Source: Prosapia bicincta | Taxonomy: Eukaryota > Arthropoda > Insecta > Hemiptera > Cercopidae | Direction of reading: 5' to 3' | DNA: 64,000 nucleotides | NCBI GenBank assembly: GCA_036971475.1 | Contig: JBAIZL010000376.1 | Span: 10,024,501-10,088,500, forward strand | In this document: in pieces, positions 60,175-64,000 of the stretch | How positions within the stretch are numbered: the stretch's first letter is position 1 | Layout of the letters: each line of letters starts with the position of its first letter | The notes under the pieces: generated by a model | What the model saw: the letters and a program-made list of their open reading frames with translations, nothing else | Databases searched by the model: none | What the model was told of the DNA's origin: nothing | Program-made: the position numbers and the translations under genes

Positions 60175-63100
60175 AGTTCTACTGTCTATCGAGGTCATGT
60201 CTACCAGTACATCCTCTTGTAAGAAGATGGATACAGACGGACCTAAATAACATCGAGGGAAGAACATAAATGACCCCCTGATACAGGCTATTGTACTACA
60301 TAAAGAAGCTGTGCTATATACTGAGGACATAAAGAGATGTCTACCAGTACATCCACTTGTAAGAAGACGGATAAAGACGGACCTAAGTAACATCGAGGGA
60401 AGGACATAAATGACCCCCTGATACAGGCTATTGTACAACATAAAGAAGCTGTGCTATATACTGAGGACATAAAGATATGTCTACCAGTACATCCACTTGT
60501 AAGAAGACGGATACAGACGGACCTAAGTAACATCGAGGGAAGGACATAAATGACCCCCTGATACAGCTATTGTACTACATAAAGAAGCTGTGCTATATAC
60601 TGAGGTCATAAAGATATGTCTACCAGTACATCCACTTGTAAGAAGACGGATACAGACGGACCTAAGTAAGATCGAGGGAAGGACATAATGACCCCCTGAT
60701 ACAGCTATTGTACTACATAAAGAAGCTGTACTATATACTGAGGTCATAAAGAGATGTCTACCAGTACATCCACTTGTAAGAAGACGGATACAGACGGACT
60801 TAAGTAAGATCGAGGGAAGGACATAATGACCCCCTGATACAGAATATTGTACTACATAAAGAAGCTGTGCTATATAATGAGGTCATAAAGATATGTCTAC
60901 CAGTACATCCACTTGTAAGAAGACGGACCTAAGTAACATCGAGGGAAGGACATAAATGACCCCCTGATACAGGCTATTGTACTACATAAAGAACCTGTGC
61001 TATATACTGAGGTCATAAAGATATGTCTACCAGTACATCCACTTGTAAGAAGACGGATACAGACGGACCTAAGTAAGATCGAGGGAAGGACATAATGACC
61101 CCCTGATACAGGATATTGTACTACATAAAGAAGCTGTGCTATATACTGAGGTCATAAAGATATGTCTACCAGTACATCCTCTTGTAAGAAGATGGATACA
61201 GACGGACCTAAATAAAATCGAGGGAAGGACATAATAACCCCCTGATACAGGATATTGTACAGTACATAAAGAAGCTGTACTATATACTGAGGTCATAAAG
61301 AGATGTCTACCAGTACATACACTTGTAAGAAGACGGATACAGACGGTCCTAAGAAACATCGAGGGAAGGACATAATGACCCCCTGATACAGGATATTGTA
61401 CAGTACATAAAGAAGCTGTACTAATTACTGAGATCATAAAGATATGTCTACCAGTACATCCTCTTGTAAGAAGATGGATACAGACGGACCTAAGTAAGAT
61501 CGACGGAAGGACATAATGACCCCCTGATACAGGATATTGTACTACATAAAGAAGCTGTGCTATATAATGAGGTCATAAAGATATGTCTACCAGTACATCC
61601 TCTTGTAAGAAGACGGATACAGACGGACCTAAGTAAGATCGACGGAAGGACATAATGACCCCCTGATACAGGATATTGTACTACATAAAGAAGCTGTGCT
61701 ATATAATGAGGTCATAAAGATATGTCTACCAGTACATCCTCTTGTAAGAAGACGGATACAGACGGACCTAAGTAAGATCGAGGGAAGGACATAATGACCC
61801 CCTGATACAGGATATTGTAGAATACATAAAAAAGCTGTGCTATATAATGAGGTCATAAAGATATGTCTACCAGTATATCCTCTTGTAAGAAGACGGATAC
61901 AGACGGACCTAAGTAAGATCGAGGGAAGGACATAATGACCCCCTGATACAGGCTATTGTACTACATAAAGAAGTTGTGCTATATAATGAGGTCATAAAGA
62001 TATGTCTACCAGTATATCCTCTTGTAAGAAGACGGATACAGACGGACCTAAGTAAGATCGAGGGAAGGACATAATGACCCCCTGATACAGGATATTGTAC
62101 TACATAAAGAAGCTGTGCTATATAATGAGGTCATAAAGATATGTCTACCAGTACATCCTCTTGTAAGAAGACGGATACAGACGGACCTAAGTAAGATCGA
62201 CGGAAGGACATAATGACCCCCTGATACAGGATATTGTACTACATAAAGAAGCTGTGCTATATAATGAGGTCATAAAGATATGTCTACCAGTACATCCTCT
62301 TGTAAGAAGACGGATACAGACGGACCTAAGTAAGATCGAGGGAAGGACATAATGACCCCCTGATACAGGATATTGTAGAATACATAAAAAAGCTGTGCTA
62401 TATAATGAGGTCATAAAGATATGTCTACCAGTATATCCTCTTGTAAGAAGACGGATACAGACGGACCTAAGTAAGATCGAGGGAAGGACATAATGACCCC
62501 CTGATACAGGCTATTGTACTACATAAAGAAGTTGTGCTATATAATGAGGTCATAAAGATATGTCTACCAGTATATCCTCTTGTAAGAAGACGGATACAGA
62601 CGGACCTAAGTAAGATCGAGGGAAGGACATAATGACCCCCTGATACAGGATATTGTACTACATAAAGAAGCTGTGCTATATAATGAGGTCATAAAGATAT
62701 GTCTACCAGTACATCCTCTTGTAAGAAGACGGATACAGACGGACCTAAGTAAGATCGAGGGAAGGACATAATGACCCCCTGATACAGGCTATTGTACTAC
62801 ATAAAGAAGCTGTGCTATATAATGAGGTCATAAAGATATGTCTACCAGTACATCCTCTTGTAAGAAGACGGATACAGACGGACCTAAGTAAGATCGAGGG
62901 AAGGACATAATGACCCCCTGATACAGGATATTGTAGAATACATAAAAAAGCTGTGCTATATAATGAGGTCATAAAGATATGTCTACCAGTATATCCTCTT
63001 GTAAGAAGACGGATACAGACGGACCTAAGTAAGATCGAGGGAAGGACATAATGACCCCCTGATACAGGCTATTGTACTACATAAAGAAGCTGTGCTATAT

Positions 63101-63290
63101 AATGAGGTCATAAAGATATGTCTACCAGTACACCCGCTTGTAAGAAGACGGATACAGACGGACCTAAGTAAGATTGAGGGAAGGACATAATGACCCCCTG
63201 ATGCAGGATATTGTAGAATACATAAAAAAGCTGTGCTATATAATGAGGTCATAAAGATATGTCTATCAGTACATCCACTTATAAAGCACG
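60175..63290. repeat. 139/140-bp satellite array, about 22 copies, with four-unit higher-order repeats
   Basis: ATGTCTACC landmarks at 60197, 60337, 60477 and 60616 set the period at 139-140 bp. In the right part a four-unit block of 558 bp is repeated: identical 75-codon minus-strand frames begin at 61856 and 62414, with a near-identical one at 62972 and another two units later. The left part is more variable (ACTGAGG against AATGAGG, CATCG against GATCG). The minus-strand frames are by-products of the repeat, not genes. Confidence 0.98.
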
Positions 63291-63790
63291 CAGTTTCTTC
63301 ATGTGACTAAGTAGACTATAACTGGGACGAAGAACTACATTACAATGGGTTTCTTGACATAAACACTGTCTCGTACAACTGGTTCCTGTCTCTTCAGAAC
63401 GTAACTCGGAGACATGAATCAAACGTCACTCTATCATTATCTCTCTCGGAGGGTCGAACTATTATCCCCTTTACTAACTTATGCAAACGATATCTATTGA
63501 CGTTTAGCAGAACTGTGGCACGTAACGCAAAAGATCAGAGGAAGATCTATGGCCACTCTCTGAGACTATGTGACATTTCGTTATTACATTTGTGTTTTAA
63601 TGAAATGACATGCATGTGAATGGATAGAATTAAAACATGGTTAAAATAAAATGAGGTTTGCGTGTAAAAATCATTTTACACGTAAGTAGATAGTCCCTAT
63701 AAAGCGAATTTACCGGTATCTCCTAGAAAACAAATTCTTTGTTCTTCCGGAGGTACTGTCGAATCATTTTGTGTAAAATCGGAGTTTTAG
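63291..63790. other. Unique DNA between array and promoter-like edge
   Basis: No repeat or exon is recognised. Base composition becomes less AT-rich toward the right. Confidence 0.45.
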
Positions 63791-63878
63791 ATGCGCACTG
63801 CCAAGAGGTACCAGTGCGCATGCGCGACAGGGCGAGAGGTCTGAGCGACACTTTAGTTGGTTGTGAAAGTTGCCGGTG
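63791..63878 (+). promoter_or_regulatory. Promoter-like segment with a perfect NRF1 site
   Basis: TGCGCATGCGCG at 63815-63826 fits the NRF1 consensus YGCGCAYGCGCR exactly. It overlaps the right arm of a perfect 10-bp inverted repeat (ATGCGCACTG at 63791-63800; CAGTGCGCAT at 63812-63821; 11-bp spacer). The following 60 bp are GC-richer than the window average. NRF1 sites of this type lie within ~100 bp of start sites of TATA-less animal genes. The direction is uncertain: a 61-codon minus-strand frame with ATG at 63908 also crosses the segment. Confidence 0.5.
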
Positions 63879-64000
63879 ATGGATCTGTACGTACCTTTCC
63901 AAAAACATTTTCTGGTGTTATGTTTTGATTTATGTTTTATGTTATCTTTTGTGTTTTATAGTGCACGTGTTTTTAGTTTCTTTAAGAGATGGCGCAACCG
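63879..64000 (+). CDS. Possible gene start running off the right edge
   Basis: An ATG at 63879 (GCCGGTGATGG, G at +4) opens a frame without a stop to the window end, beginning MDLYVPFQKHF. Within it, CTGTAC|GTACCT could be a weak donor, and pyrimidine-rich sequence ending TTTTATAG or TTTTTAG (about 63950-63976) could be an acceptor. That would place the real start at the second ATG (63989, GAGATGGCGCAACCG, G at -3 and +4), in another frame. The NRF1 site 50-60 bp upstream favours a 5' end here. The product is not identifiable from so little sequence. Confidence 0.3.
   Translation, partial: MDLYVPFQKHFLVLCFDLCFMLSFVFYSARVFSFFKRWRN

Noticed and set aside
60160..63252. A series of near-identical 75-122 codon minus-strand frames
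   Set aside because: They are periodic by-products of the 139/140-bp array, repeating at unit or four-unit spacing.

Overview
The window is nuclear DNA from an animal. The evidence is an AT-rich background with no dense long reading frames, many microsatellites, ten separate minisatellite arrays, hAT transposons with 8-bp target duplications, a dispersed repeat containing a tRNA-like promoter module, and motifs typical of animal promoters (NRF1, RFX X-box, kappa-B-like). I think an arthropod, possibly a chelicerate, is most likely, but nothing in the sequence fixes the clade. The window does not look bacterial, viral or organellar.

Layout from left to right: mostly unique AT-rich DNA with a 24-bp inverted repeat (3.6-3.9 kb) and a 91-bp array (4.1-4.7 kb); unique DNA to 13.5 kb; two minus-strand copies of a ~770-bp dispersed element (13.5-14.3 and 16.4-17.2 kb) on either side of a 76-bp array (14.3-15.4 kb); a large 89-bp array (19.0-23.1 kb); a non-autonomous hAT element (24.9-25.3 kb); a large 121-bp array (25.7-29.7 kb); a CpG-dense 41-bp array (32.0-33.1 kb); a 70-bp palindrome beside AT microsatellites, then a 103-bp array split by a nested MITE (35.7-36.9 kb); a candidate minus-strand terminal exon (37.2-37.4 kb); a second hAT copy (38.8-39.1 kb); a 166/146-bp array (39.4-40.6 kb); a longer hAT relic with broken transposase (43.0-43.9 kb); a 70-bp compound array (45.7-46.2 kb); a candidate minus-strand first coding exon with upstream kappa-B-like sites (47.9-48.8 kb); microsatellites; a third copy of the dispersed element on the plus strand (52.7-53.5 kb); a 51-bp hairpin array inside an older decayed array (57.3-59.0 kb); a 139/140-bp array (60.2-63.3 kb); and a GC-richer promoter-like right edge (63.8-64.0 kb).

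No complete protein-coding gene can be called. The supportable coding signals are two candidate exons, one possible gene start running off the right edge, and one transposase pseudogene. About a quarter of the window is tandem array, and the arrays do not resemble one another. Several show higher-order structure from repeated block duplication. The window therefore reads as large introns or intergenic DNA near or between genes. The most interesting material is the biology of its repeats: nested insertions, higher-order arrays, transcription-factor motifs repeated once per monomer, and a tRNA-containing mobile element.
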